In this document: piece by piece, positions 1 to 10,243 of the stretch
Layout of the letters: the number at the start of each line of letters is the position of its first letter
How positions within the stretch are numbered: the first letter of the stretch is position 1
DNA from: Planoprotostelium fungivorum
Lineage: Eukaryota > Evosea > Variosea > Cavosteliida > Cavosteliaceae
DNA: 32,607 bases
NCBI GenBank assembly: GCA_003024175.1
Contig: MDYQ01000276.1
Coordinates: 1 to 32,607, forward strand
Direction: 5' to 3'
Notes under the pieces: generated by a model
What the model was told of the DNA's origin: nothing
Databases searched by the model: none
The model's input: only the letters and a program-made list of their open reading frames with translations
Made by a program: the position numbers and the translations under genes

Positions 1-1273
1 CTAGCCTAGAGATGAATCTTTTCGCCTGGCCTTCTTCCCAAGTGGAATTTGGCCTGACACAACATAGTGGCACTAATCTGTCACGCCATTGCGTGTCATA
101 AAACTGTTGAACCCTAAACCCTACACGCTACAATTCAGCGCAATCTTCACTATATCCACACAAGATTCAACATTGAGATATAATGTAGTATATGACATGT
201 GTCTATCTTGTCAATGTATATGTTGTCACTGGATTCCTCTCTAAATGAGACAGGACTTTATGCGTGCTATTTTTGTATAATATGACCCTCTTTCATGACA
301 TGTTGCTGATTTATTGGAGATGTGATTACTCCAATGGTCAAGTGTAGTTCACTGATACAATATAGCAGTAGTATCTCCAAGAATCAATCATGGCTTTAGA
401 TATTGACAGAAGGAATCTTGCACATGACAGACTTTGTTCTCTTCATTGAAACTGTTTTGATATATGTTCTGATGACCTATAGAATATGCCCATGCATATA
501 TGGTGTCAGTAACAGATCCTCAATGCACATGCAATGCATTTGGAAAATAAACAGGAGATACACTGCTCTGTTTGCTTTGTGTTTTCTCCTTTGCTTGGTG
601 GTATATATGTCCACCCTTGTAAGGTTTTTATTATGCAAGGGCACAGATCTCCCACCCTCTTTGGAGTCACAGCACAAAATCACATCAATCAGCCCTGCTT
701 CAATATACTACTCAGCCCTACATGATATGGGTAGAAGTGTGTAGTTGTTTTATTCTCTCTCTGAGATGGAATGTATGGTGAAGATCATCTCATGTGATTT
801 GCTGTGAAAGATCAGGCATTCTTTAGTGCAAATCTCGATATGTTATGGCTTTCCAAGTGAGCAATTTGTTGTGTGAATGATGTTGGAGTGGATATGATTA
901 TCATACCCAACTTGATCCTTGGTGTCTCAATGGATTGAAAGAGGTAGCGGTGGTCTGTTACAGCGAGATTGGCCAACTGGTGAGGTGATAAGCCAAATGT
1001 GATATGATGTTCTAAATGTGTCCAAAAATGCTCTGGTCGAAGATTCTCCTATGTTCTGAGTCAAGAAGCAGAAAGCGAAGTGTTTTTTGCAGATCTTGTT
1101 GATGGAAGTCGATCGATTTCACCGCATATCGATCAATGTGTTTTTTTGAGCGCCTACCGATCTCATATCGTCTGAAAGGTCAATGTAATAATGTTTCTAT
1201 GTCCTTTCTCTCTTTCTTCTATTCTGATCTCTCTTTCTTCTGTTCTTCTTTCTTTTCTCGTGGTAAAAAAAAA
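1..1273. other. AT-rich gene-poor segment
   Basis: No gene can be supported here. The first ~1.2 kb is visibly richer in A/T than the rest of the window and holds only short open frames without recognisable domains. The longest (403-744, +, 113 codons) encodes two hydrophobic stretches but has no family features. A two-unit CCCTAAA-like motif lies near 113-123. The segment may be an intergenic region or an eroded element. Confidence 0.5.
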
Positions 1274-1356
1274 GTGGACAGCCCAGGGTCCGATCACTGG
1301 TGTCACGCGGCCAGACAAGGCGGAGTGAGCAACCAGCTCGGCCACTGGAGCTGCCC
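1274..1356 (-). ncRNA. Degenerate tRNA-like Pol III element
   Basis: Read on the minus strand, TGGCCGAGCTGG (1344 to 1333) matches the internal box A consensus. GATCGGACC (about 1296 to 1288) matches box B with one mismatch, 36 nt further on. The ends can pair like an acceptor stem: GGGCAGC (1356-1350) with GCTGTCC (1282-1276), including one G-U pair. A run of nine T follows at once (plus-strand A 1265-1273), a Pol III terminator. It is not a normal tRNA: five extra bases separate the acceptor stem from box A, the T-stem has a bulge and no anticodon arm is convincing. A tRNA pseudogene or tRNA-derived SINE head is most likely. Confidence 0.4.
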
Positions 1357-1756
1357 GACTGCAAACCCAAAACTCGAAGCAAGACCCCAAAATAATAATT
1401 TTGGCGCCAAATTCACGTCCCAAGACTTGTTGAGACTCTTCACTTGTCAGAGGATCGTTCCCTCATACACCAAGACAAGTCTCCTTGGATTTCTGTAGCC
1501 CGATCTCGTGTTGAATGACATCCCATCAACTCACATATGAGAGAGACAAGAGAGGGAGAAACGTTGAGGCAGTAGTAGACTCTACGTCAACTCACTGATT
1601 GACGCCAATCGATTGCACAAGCGACTTTTGGATCTAACGCCAAATTCGCAACAAAGACTGACCTGTCTCAACACACCACCACCCTCACGCAGAAGAAAGA
1701 ATCAAACGAAAGAATCTTTATTAATCAATATCATAGAACAGACATCACGCAATCGC

Positions 1757-2077
1757 ATGTTGACTGCCCCCACCATCCAGGATGATGTTGAATATGCTCA
1801 AATCACATTCCAAGATCGACTTGTGCGACCATCTGTTCGAATGGTACACAAGTATGTTACAGCCTCGTTGGCTGTATCCAATAAAACTCCTCTCACCTCA
1901 AGTATCGGATCGCTGTATGTTCGCCCATCTTACGATCTGAAGGATGGGAGACGAAGAAGTTTTCGTGTTGTCACTTTCCACACATTGAACAAAGAAGAGA
2001 TGTGTGATAAATCTTCACCTTCGATTGTTTGGACCACACCACCACAGCAGCCTATGGTGATAACCAGAGTTACCTGA
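1757..2077 (+). CDS. Hypothetical protein, uncertain
   Basis: An open frame begins at ATG 1757 and runs about 106 codons to a stop at 2075-2077. It has no recognised domain. A second frame (2029-2304) overlaps its end and could be a further exon if an intron lies near 2050. The amino-acid mix is plausible for protein (TIQDDVEYAQITF...), but nothing else supports expression. It may be a real small gene, a relic or chance. Confidence 0.2.
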   Translation: MLTAPTIQDDVEYAQITFQDRLVRPSVRMVHKYVTASLAVSNKTPLTSSIGSLYVRPSYDLKDGRRRSFRVVTFHTLNKEEMCDKSSPSIVWTTPPQQPMVITRVT

Positions 2078-2401
2078 ATGGGGTAGTATACTCACACGAG
2101 GTACGGCTATCCTTCTTCTGGTATGCTGACCCCGTTGACGATTATAAACACCATTATGTTCAGCGCGTCCACTACAACTTTGAAATCTTAATTAACATGT
2201 TTGGTGTTATACCAACATTGATCAGTGAATCATGCATAAACTCGATACGAAACGTTGTGAATACGAAAAGCTCTGAAAGTAAGCGTCGCGCCGAAGAGTG
2301 TCTGTAGATCTTCGTAAAATCTTGTCTAATAAGACATGTCAGATCTAGTTAGACAGAAACAGAAAGCACATCGGTTCACAAACCAAGCATAACACGAGAG
2401 G

Positions 2402-3330
2402 ATGAACACGAACAACGAGGTACCCGAGGAAGTTCTAGAGCTCATCTTCAGATCGATCCGATTCGGTGATGGATCGTGGTGCAATGTAGCCCTCACTTGT
2501 AAGACCTGGAGGAGAGTCGCCGTCAGGGTCTTTCACCCTCATAATCCAGACCCAAATCTTTCTCTTTGGAGAGCTCTTAAGAGGTGACTTCTTCATCCAT
2601 CTCCTCGCAGATTGCCTTCTAGTGAATGTGTAATGAGTTTCACCCTCTAGTCGATACATAGAGAAGCTTTGTGGATGTTCCGTCTTGTGTATGGATTTAT
2701 TCGTTCTCATCATGCGACAGGGAAGATCATTCTGTATTACGCCGTCTCATCTCTCAGCCAAGCGTAGATCCGTCCATTTGTAACAACAGTGCAATCATAT
2801 ACGCTTGCCGAAAAGGTCTCTTGGAGGTGTGATGCTGCCCGATCGAATCGATCTAACAACTCATTCAGGTCGTCAGAAAGCTCTTAACTCACCCTTCCGT
2901 GGATCCGAACGCGAGAAACTCCATGCCCTTGAAGGTGAGAGAGCTCTCATTCTAAGATCGATCTCTGAATCTGGACAGGAAGCAGCGAGATGCGGCCACA
3001 CCGACGTAGTCAGAGTCCTTTTGATGGACAGAAGGACCAACGGACATGCAGAGGCGGCGCGCATCGCATACAACAAGAGACACACGGACGTCACGGAGCT
3101 CATCTTGAACACAAAGAGGTGCAAGGTCAGAGACTTGGGGGCCGGCGTCAACTGCCGCAGGGGTCTGAGTCGCGCGACCGAAGTGATGCAGTTCCTCCTC
3201 TACTTCACTCCAAGACACAACGATTACAATTACGACTACGCCTACAAGGTGTGTTCGAATCATTCGACGTCTTCTGATGGTCGTTTAGTATTTTTAGAAT
3301 GTGCCACAGCATCCGCTGCACACTTGCTGA
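2402..3330 (+). CDS. F-box/ankyrin-repeat protein
   Basis: Probable substrate adaptor of an SCF ubiquitin ligase. Exons are 2402-2583, 2721-2826, 2869-2934, 2979-3248 and 3298-3330. Exon 1 gives an F-box-like helix set (residues ~8-45, PEEVLELIFRSI ... CNVALTCKTWRRVAV). Removing 138-, 42- and 44-nt introns exposes ankyrin-type units: RRLISQPSVDPS, VVRKLLTHPSVDPN, AARCGHTDVVRVLLMDRR and KRHTDVTELIL. Unspliced, the frame is broken by stops, so the splice model is what restores the repeats. The first intron is long for this genome, and the last acceptor is uncertain (alternatives near 3288 or 3334 would end the protein by 3359). The repeats are few and irregular, so a decaying family copy is possible. 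TATAAA at 3372-3377 lies just downstream. Confidence 0.72.
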
Positions 3331-3359
3331 TGCAGCGACGAGATCGAACGAAGAGATGA

Positions 3360-4275
3360 ATCAACATTGTATATAAAGTGTACCATTGTATACTCCTCCT
3401 ATTCTTCTTTTATCTTTGGATGAAGGTGAGCCTGACCTGCAAGATGATCTCCTTCTGTAGTCTTGATCGACTTGATGGTCACTCGTTCAACCTCACCAGA
3501 ATGCCAAAGTTTCTGTTCGTAGATGAGTACAAGGAGACCTGTGCCGACGAAGGTGACCGACGATGCCATCAGATGACCCGTGGTATCCAGTGACGATGAT
3601 GAAGGATCATAGAGCAGCAGAAGAGAGCTCCATCTCGGTATACAGTGTCGCACGAAGTACTTCTTGGTGGTCGTATCCTCCGTCCGGAATCGTGAGCACA
3701 TGTGTCTCATACTGAGAGATACTGATGATTAACCTTCTCATTAACTCACGTATAGATCAGTCAAGCTGAAATCAACGGTGCTGGTTTCAACTGTGGATGT
3801 GAGTGATACTGAAACAATGTTCGAATGAATCATTGACAGAAGGACTCTCTAATGCGGTCGTCACAGGTATGCGGATTCGTATGATGAATCTCCTCTGCTC
3901 GCGGTGGGTGATGTGCTCGATCAATACAAAAGATCTATGTTGTAGACAGGGCCTCCTTCCGTCCTTTTCCTCTTTCCAGAGACGACCGAGGTGCTAGATC
4001 GGTAACAAGGCATGGAAGCTCTCGGTTCACCACGATCGACCACATGTGGGATTGCACAGCAGGAATTGGTAGGAACTATATTGTTCGTTTCATCCACATC
4101 ACATCCTGCTAATTAACAGCTATATACGCTTTCTGTGGAAGTCTCATATATAGACGCTATTCGTGGGGTAAGTTGGCCATCTCAATGATGAGATCCTTTC
4201 TATTTCTCGTGTGAGTCCCTTTGTGGATGTGTCGGTACTACTTATCACTGACAATACTTTATTTTTCTAACACCA
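3360..4275. other. Intergenic, no confident gene
   Basis: Frames on both strands are short. A minus frame at 3399-3710 includes a hydrophobic stretch (residues ~50-62, SSVTFVGTGLLVLI). Another minus frame over 3620-3725 reads like protein (YETHVLTIPDGGYDHQEVL), and the two are out of phase, so a small multi-exon minus gene is possible but could not be assembled. TATATA-like motifs lie near 4120 and 4147-4153. Confidence 0.35.
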
Positions 4276-4347
4276 GCGCATATGATGCAGTGGTTAGCAT
4301 GTCTGCTTCCCAAGCAGGATACCCGGGTTCGAATCCCGGTTTGCGCA
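4276..4347 (+). tRNA. tRNA-Gly (anticodon CCC)
   Basis: A 72-nt cloverleaf without intron. The D stem is ATGC/GCAT with loop AGTGGTTA. The anticodon loop TTCCCAA gives anticodon CCC. The T arm is CCGGG-TTCGAAT-CCCGG and the discriminator base is A. The acceptor stem GCGCATA/TTTGCGC has one T-T mismatch at 6-67. No CCA is encoded, as usual in eukaryotes. It reads codon GGG. It lies 130 bp past the formin stop, on the opposite strand. Confidence 0.92.
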
Positions 4348-4354
4348 TTTTTTT
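4348..4354 (+). terminator. Pol III T-run terminator
   Basis: Seven T residues directly follow the discriminator base of tRNA-Gly(CCC), the expected RNA polymerase III stop. Confidence 0.85.
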
Positions 4355-4463
4355 CCATGACGGAAAACGAGCCAACCAACATCTCTCATTTTAGCTTCCA
4401 TCATCTGAAGGTGACCGCTTTGTTGCAGAATAAAATGGCAATTGACGGTGCAATCCTCATCCT

Positions 4464-4469
4464 TTTATT
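4464..4469 (-). terminator. AATAAA poly(A) signal of formin
   Basis: Minus-strand AATAAA starts 9 nt after the formin stop codon (4478-4480), which implies a very short 3' UTR. Confidence 0.55.
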
Positions 4470-4477
4470 GTTACAGT

Positions 4478-7400
4478 TTAACTCTTTGTGAGGGCGTTTG
4501 CAACTTCACCAGGAGAAAGTCTTTGTGAGAGTCTCTCCCTATCTCTTCTTGCTTTGAATGCTTGTCCATTCGTCATTGCTGAAAGCAGATTGCCAAAGGC
4601 TGAGTCTTCACCCTTGTCATCCACGCTTCCGTTTCTGTTCCTGAACTCTCGTCAGATCATCATTCTCCCATCTGAATGTGATGGCGATCGCGATCGATCG
4701 TGATGATGATCCAAATTCTTCTCACCTAAGACCACCTCCCAATCCAGGTGACATCATCATTGGTGTCATCTTTGAAGCGAGAGCGTTGGGGCCTCTGGCA
4801 GCCAAACCGGCCGCCTTCTTCTTCTCCCTCTCCGCCTTCTCCGCCCTCTCCTTGGTCACCTTCCACCATCAGATCCTTCCTCTACACCTCCTCTCACCTT
4901 GATGGCCTGACGGAAGTCTTCGATGAACTTGTTGATCGTCGTGAAGAACTCTTCGGGCTGAATTGTAGACGGATCTGCAGCGAGAAAGGAGGCAGCCTTC
5001 GCATACAGAGCCTCGAGGTCCTCGGCATCCTTACTGATCTTCTCCACCTGTTCCACCGTCACACCCACTTCACACGTGACTTCACCTCTTGTCCTGCCCT
5101 CTCCACAAAGGCATCGTCTCCTTGCATCGACTCCGCCGCTTGTTTGACTTCGGCGTATTCCTTTTTGAGAGCGGCAACATCAGCCTTGAGTCCAGAGAAG
5201 ATGACTCGACTGGCGGGCTGAACGTCTGTCATCTCGCTCATGAACTGAACGGTGTCCGGTGATTGTCGCACGGCAATGTCGTACACGTAGTGGATGAGAC
5301 TCTTCTGATTGTCCGTGGTCTTGAAATCTCCCAGACGGCCCAGAGTTTGAAATTTGAAACCGAAAGCCTCGCCTCGCTTCGTTCCTCCGTTGATGTAGTT
5401 TCCAACGGCCAAGATCAACTGCAGAGGTCAGTGTGGTGTCTGTGTTCTCGTGACTGACCTCGATCATTGTCTTAAAGGTGTTCGTGTTCAATACTTGTTG
5501 GCACGCTCTCTTGAGGAGATCCATAGCCTGAAATGAATCAGTCGAGCAATAGACAAATAGATAGAGAAGATTTCAAACCAACAGATGTAGATATCGAAAG
5601 GAGAACATCAGAAATGAGAGTCATCACCGGTTTGATGTCGTCCTTCTTCGAGGCAAACTCTGCTTTGAATTGCAACAGTTTCAATTTCTGGGTCAAGAAG
5701 GGTACTTTGGTGATCTAAATCGCTTCAGCTTACGATCGACGAGAGTTGTCACCTCAAAGATGAAGCTCTCGGCTTGAGCCAATTTGGAGGCATCACCACC
5801 CTCTGAGATGTAGGCATCGATGCCGCTGACGTCAGAAGAGAGGAAATTTCGAATGGATTTAACGTGGGATAGTTTGATAGAGTCATCCATGTTACTCAGA
5901 GCTTTCGCAATGTCCTTGTGGCTCTGTCCTCTGAATTGAGATAAGAAGATCACTGTCGTCTCATCAGATGAAAATCATCAACACGATGCGATGATGGATG
6001 AGATCATCTGATCGCGATGATGAGATGATCGCGATGATCACGGGACATGATTCGTCGTGTCAACAACTCACTGATATTCTGGCTCGTCTTTCCATCCAAT
6101 AATTGTGGTGGTCCCTCCTGAACTACCGCACCACCTGATGCTTCCTGAGAGCTCTCGGCCTTCTTAACCTCCTTCACTCCAAAGTTGGTCTCGATCTCTC
6201 CAAAATCGATGCGGAATGCGGTCAGCTTCTCTCCAAACTGATCGAACACGGTTCCCTTCAGTTTGTTCTCGTCTAATTTCGTCCACTGCAAACCCTTCAT
6301 CTTCGTCTTTGGCTCCTGCGTCTCCGTCAGATCTTGTATCATCAGAGGAGATCATATCTTCTCCTTCTCTCATCCATTTAACACATGTAGATGATACTGT
6401 ATAGTATGTCTTCTCCTTCTCTCATCCATTTAACACATGTAGATGATATTGTATAGTATGATACGATAAGGTGATGTAGAGGAGAGATGTATAGAGTAAG
6501 ATGAGTACCTTCATGTAATCTCTTCTGGGCCTCTGTGGTGGCTTAGCAGCTGGTGCTCCTGGAGGTGGAGGTGGACCACCTATGTACCAATGTCATCGAC
6601 GTGTCTCATCTCACGTATGGCATCTCGAATCGAATGGAAATGTCATCACCTCCTGGTGGGGCTGGTGGTGGTGGAGCTCCTCCCGGTGGTGGGGGTGGTG
6701 GTGGTGGTCCCCCTCCTTCTTCTGTTCATTCTTTCAATACTTCTCTTCTCTTATTTATATTCTCATTCATCTCCTTCACAATCAACGTGTCACGGATGAT
6801 ATCGATCGAAAGAGGAGATAGAATATCACCTGAACCACCTGGTGGTGGTGGTGGAGGTGGTGCCGACGATTCCTCTACAACTCCATCCGGTGGGGGTGGT
6901 GGTGGAGGTGCTCCTCCCTCCACCGGTGGGGCATCTACAACGACAACGACCCTGATATCTCCGTCAATCTTCCGGGAATCTTCTCTCCCTCACGCTGCCG
7001 CCAGTTTGGCCTTGAGGTCCTCCACTTCTTTCTTGAGGTCTTCCAATTCAGCGGTCGACGCAGTGTTGTTGTTGTTCGTCTTCACGCTGGCTGCCGCCTG
7101 CTGCTGCGCGGCCTTGAGCGCTTCGTCTCTCTCTCTCATTTCGATCTGGAGAGTGGCCACTCGTTTCTGAAGCTCTTTGATCTCCTGTTCACTGTTGCCG
7201 TTGATCTTTCCTTCTTTCATCGATTCTGAGACAGTGCTCCACTGTGATTTGTCACTGTCTCAGGGTCAGTTTCACATCGAACAGGATATTTCATCGCGAT
7301 GTGATCGTTTCACTAGAATGAAAACGACGTACGCCTTTCCGGTGGCCAATCGCAAGAGGGACTGCAAGATTTCAACGAAAACTCCGTCTACTCCTTGGTT

Positions 7401-9238
7401 CTTCGTTCTCTCGCTGATGATTCGAGTCAACTCGGTAGGATTATCTGCCTCCGTCAGTCACGTGACCTCCTCGTCTCTCACCCATGGAAACGTTGTTGAT
7501 GGCAAAGGACAGAGCAGCTTCATCATCCTCTTGATCTTCTTCCTCAAAAATCTCCACCTGTCATAGCTTGAGAGATGGCAGGTTGTAGATGAGCTCACTT
7601 GTTTCTTGAGGAGCTCGTACTCTGGCTTCTCCATGAGATCTCTGCTCCTCTGAAATTCCGCGTAGATTTCGCAGGCGCGGAATTCGCTTCGGAGGGCGAT
7701 TCTCGTTTTGACCTGTGACGTCGTCAGTCAAATTGAAGATATCATGGGTCGAACTCGTGATATCTTCGATTCGTACTGGTATCTTGGGTGGATCTCACCT
7801 CTTCTGGTACGTTACAGATGGCATTGATGAGAGCCATGTAGGCTGCCTTCAAATCAGCGGCGCTGGTCAATTTCATCTGTTGTACGAGATTCCAGAATCT
7901 CCTCTTCTCTTTCCTCTTGTTCATGTAGTGATCGAATGCTTTGATCGTTCGCCTGTTTTTTATTCAGTTTGTGTCCCTCTTCGAAAGAAATAAAAGAAAT
8001 AAAAGGATGACTCACTTGTGACCGTTGGGTGCACCACAGAGCACGATGAATTCGAAGACGAGCACCATGGCATCCTTCTCGTCTAAACTTAGATCCAAAC
8101 ACAGAGCCATGGCCTCGATCAGCTTGTCGTTCTTGATGACTGCCTCCAATCCGGGCTGGAGATGTCATTTCCTCGTTGTAGAAGGTCGAATGCCTCACCG
8201 TGAAATTCATGATGGCCCGAATACCTCTCAGTGCCTCTCCCACCGAGTTGAAATCTTCAGGACTCTTCCTTCGAAATGTCGGTGAAAACTCGAGTTACGT
8301 CACTCACTGTTTCTTCATCTCTATATTCTCCACAAAGAAGGCGAGGCGATCAGCACCACCGACGTTGAGGAAACCTCTGATCCATTCCACTGGCTCGGAC
8401 GTCAGCCAGTGTCGAAGTGTGTTGATGGTCTTGTACGTGGGCTCTTCTCTCAGTTTCAAGGCCCACACTTGAGGATTGTTATCAACTCTCTTGATGTTGC
8501 TCTGAGATGTCGATCAGCATCATCGCGATCGGATCATCCATCTTCGTCGGGTGCGTCGTGGATGGAGCGAAGACACACCTGATTGGCGATGTATCGCTGC
8601 TTGATCAGATTCCACTTTTGAGTGATGTCCATCGCCTTCATCTTATCCAGCTGCGCTCCCTTCATTCCCATCGTCTCCACAAACTCATCGAATTGAGAGA
8701 GGACCTCTGCATCGGGGGGTCTTTCGATCTCATCTGCATCGTTCGAATCAGTATCATCAATGTTGTACGTCGTATCTCACGCTTCTTGTTGCCAAAACCG
8801 ACGGGACTGATGAAGATGAGAACCTCATTCGATTCACCCAGATTTCTAGAGAACTCGTTCTTGGAATTCTCATCCATTGGGGAGCTAAGGGGAATGTCCA
8901 CGTTACCTACAGCTCTCATGGCCGTCAGTTGGTTTCTGCTGTTGAAGAGTGAAACACGTAAGATCTCGGTGCTCGGATCTCGAACCTGTCGGTTGATCAT
9001 TATGGTGTAACGATGGGTCAGTGAGAGAGTCACCTCAAAGTTGAAACTTTCGTTCCATACGGGATTGTTCTCTTTCCTGGGTGTCGTCTTGAAGGATACA
9101 TTACCCAGTTTCAATCGGACATACAATGTCGCTCCCTTTGCTGTAGAACGATCAGTATTATCTCTCGACCTTTTCCTAACACTCACGATCGTCATAGTGA
9201 GCCGAGTAAACGGTGACCTTCACATATGTGGATGCCAT
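4478..9238 (-). CDS. Diaphanous-type formin with N-terminal C2
   Basis: Actin nucleator and elongator. Twenty-three exons in minus order: 9238-9187, 9140-9034, 8985-8781, 8733-8579, 8501-8308, 8268-8199, 8155-8016, 7952-7799, 7712-7599, 7557-7482, 7444-7333, 7254-6994, 6951-6830, 6721-6650, 6579-6509, 6315-6072, 5952-5753, 5714-5628, 5527-5459, 5418-5086, 5047-4898, 4859-4726, 4640-4478. All phases close, giving 1094 aa. Order: C2-like domain (~1-120), Rho-GTPase-binding/FH3 (~125-460), coiled coil (~475-545), FH1 with four poly-proline runs (~547-635, spread over three exons), FH2 (~640-1015; MKGLQWTKL, DGKTSQNI, LAVGNYING), and a C-terminal DAD (SAFGNLLSAMTNGQAF then basic ARRDRER, ~1054-1074). 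GBD plus DAD imply Rho-relieved autoinhibition. C2-formins are known in Dictyostelium. Confidence 0.95.
6357..6460. repeat. 52-bp tandem duplication in formin intron
   Basis: Two adjacent 52-bp copies (6357-6408 and 6409-6460) differ at one position (C at 6396, T at 6448). They lie inside the 193-nt intron 6316-6508 between the last FH1 exon and the first FH2 exon, which explains why that intron is the longest of this gene. Confidence 0.93.
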
Positions 9239-9697
9239 GTCGGATCGGAAGAGGAGACTGCACAAGTTCACCACCTCTTCGAAATGTTCAAGACTCTGAG
9301 CCTCACCTCTCTCCTCTGTTCAGGGACCAGCCAACGTTTGCCTCTTCGGATAATATCCCTCCGTTGTAGTGGTGGGATCCAAAAGCCCCACGACTCTCCA
9401 TAGAGACAGGATCAGACAGTCGTTTATATGCGGCCCTCTATGGAGACCCTTGAGGATGTGATGATGTGCTTGGTACACTCTCTGTCAATATACTGAGCTG
9501 CAACATGCGACATCTCCGACATAGGAAGGCCCACACAACCTCTATCACAAAAACACAAGGCGATGAATGCACTATCTCCCCTGTTTGTGAATCGTAGAAG
9601 ATCACCGCTTCACAGTTCCCCACTGGGTCAGTTGACTGAAATCTCCCCCTCTACACAACTGCATTTCTTCTGAAATTCAGTCTTATTTCACATCATC
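9239..9697. other. Divergent intergenic region, formin/YPI1
   Basis: This gap separates two divergent starts. It holds the putative formin TATA box. A minus frame (9438-9623, ATG at 9623, 61 codons, starting MGNCEAVIFYDSQTG) has no recognised domain. It contains a possible 42-nt GT..AG intron that keeps the frame. It may be a tiny gene or chance. Confidence 0.4.
9423..9428 (-). promoter_or_regulatory. Putative TATA box of formin
   Basis: Minus-strand CATATAAACG gives TATAAA 185 nt before the formin ATG in an otherwise mixed-composition spacer. Position and match are the only evidence. Confidence 0.35.
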
Positions 9698-10079
9698 ATG
9701 CAGACAGCACAAGCCACCTACGGATCATCGACCACCGTCTTAACGCCAGACACACTCGATAGAGATAAAGAAGAGACAGAGGAGACGCTGACACTCCATT
9801 TGCAAAAAGAGAGCAAGAGGAAGTCTGTCAAATGGGAAGAAGGAACAGTTGATAACGAGTTTCTCGGAAAGAAGTCATCCAAGAGTGAGGACAATGTAGA
9901 GAGAGATCTTCGACTAAAGAGGAACAGAATGCTGTCAATTTCACAAGAATATGGCCTTCGATGAGAGTGATAGTGACAGTGAAGACAGTGGAGACGAAAA
10001 GCCAAGTAAGAAATGCAATCACGATCACGACCACGACGACCACAAAGAAGACAACCATCATCAGACCGAGTCCACTTGA
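9698..10079 (+). CDS. PPP1R11: Protein phosphatase 1 inhibitor-3 (YPI1) homologue
   Basis: Small regulator that binds PP1 catalytic subunit. Exons 9698-9884 and 9928-10079, 43-nt intron, 112 aa (human PPP1R11 is 126 aa, from memory). The family core is clear: KSVKWEEG (residues 42-49, with the RVxF-type PP1-docking motif KSVKW) followed by VDNEFLGKKSSK. Splicing restores the conserved Cys-Cys segment KKCCQFHK and the acidic FDESDSDSE stretch. The C-terminus is His/Asp-rich (CNHDHDHDDHKED), matching the CGH-type metal-binding tail of the family. The intron falls exactly between KSSK and CC; read through, the frame ends early. It is divergent from formin and convergent with the PH gene (162 bp apart). 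Confidence 0.92.
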
Positions 10080-10237
10080 AGATTTCACCGATGGAACGTT
10101 TATTTATACACGAATGGACAATCGTCAAACTTCAAGTCGCCTAATCGGTCCGGCGTGATATAAAAGAGCTGTTGAGCGATGATCAGACTAAAGACACCCC
10201 ACATCAACTCTTCCACTCACGCCATCAACTCTTTGTT

Positions 10238-10243
10238 TTTATT
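10238..10243 (-). terminator. AATAAA overlapping stop of PH gene
   Basis: Minus-strand AATAAA overlaps the TAA stop (10242-10244) by two bases, a putative poly(A) signal with almost no 3' UTR before it. Confidence 0.45.

Noticed and set aside
108-126. Telomere-like ACCCTAAACCCTA
   Set aside because: Less than two units; too short to mean a telomere or an interstitial telomeric block.
403-744. Plus frame of 113 codons with two hydrophobic stretches
   Set aside because: AT-rich context, no homology recognised, no splice or promoter support, and overlapping frames of similar length in other phases.
4282-4491. Plus frame of 69 codons starting MMQWLAC
   Set aside because: It begins inside tRNA-Gly(CCC) and has no features of its own.
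4617-4671. Alternative formin C-terminus ending at TGA 4617-4619
   Set aside because: It uses a nearer acceptor and loses the DAD; the 4640 acceptor keeps phase and reveals a clear DAD, so it is preferred.
6553-7170. Long plus-strand Gly-rich frame (205 codons) and Trp/Gly frames nearby
   Set aside because: It is the antisense of the formin FH1 poly-proline exons; the low-complexity GGT/GGA runs mirror CCA/CCT proline codons.
9718-10128. Minus frames of 136 and 86 codons
   Set aside because: They are antisense to the YPI1 homologue, whose spliced frame matches its family.
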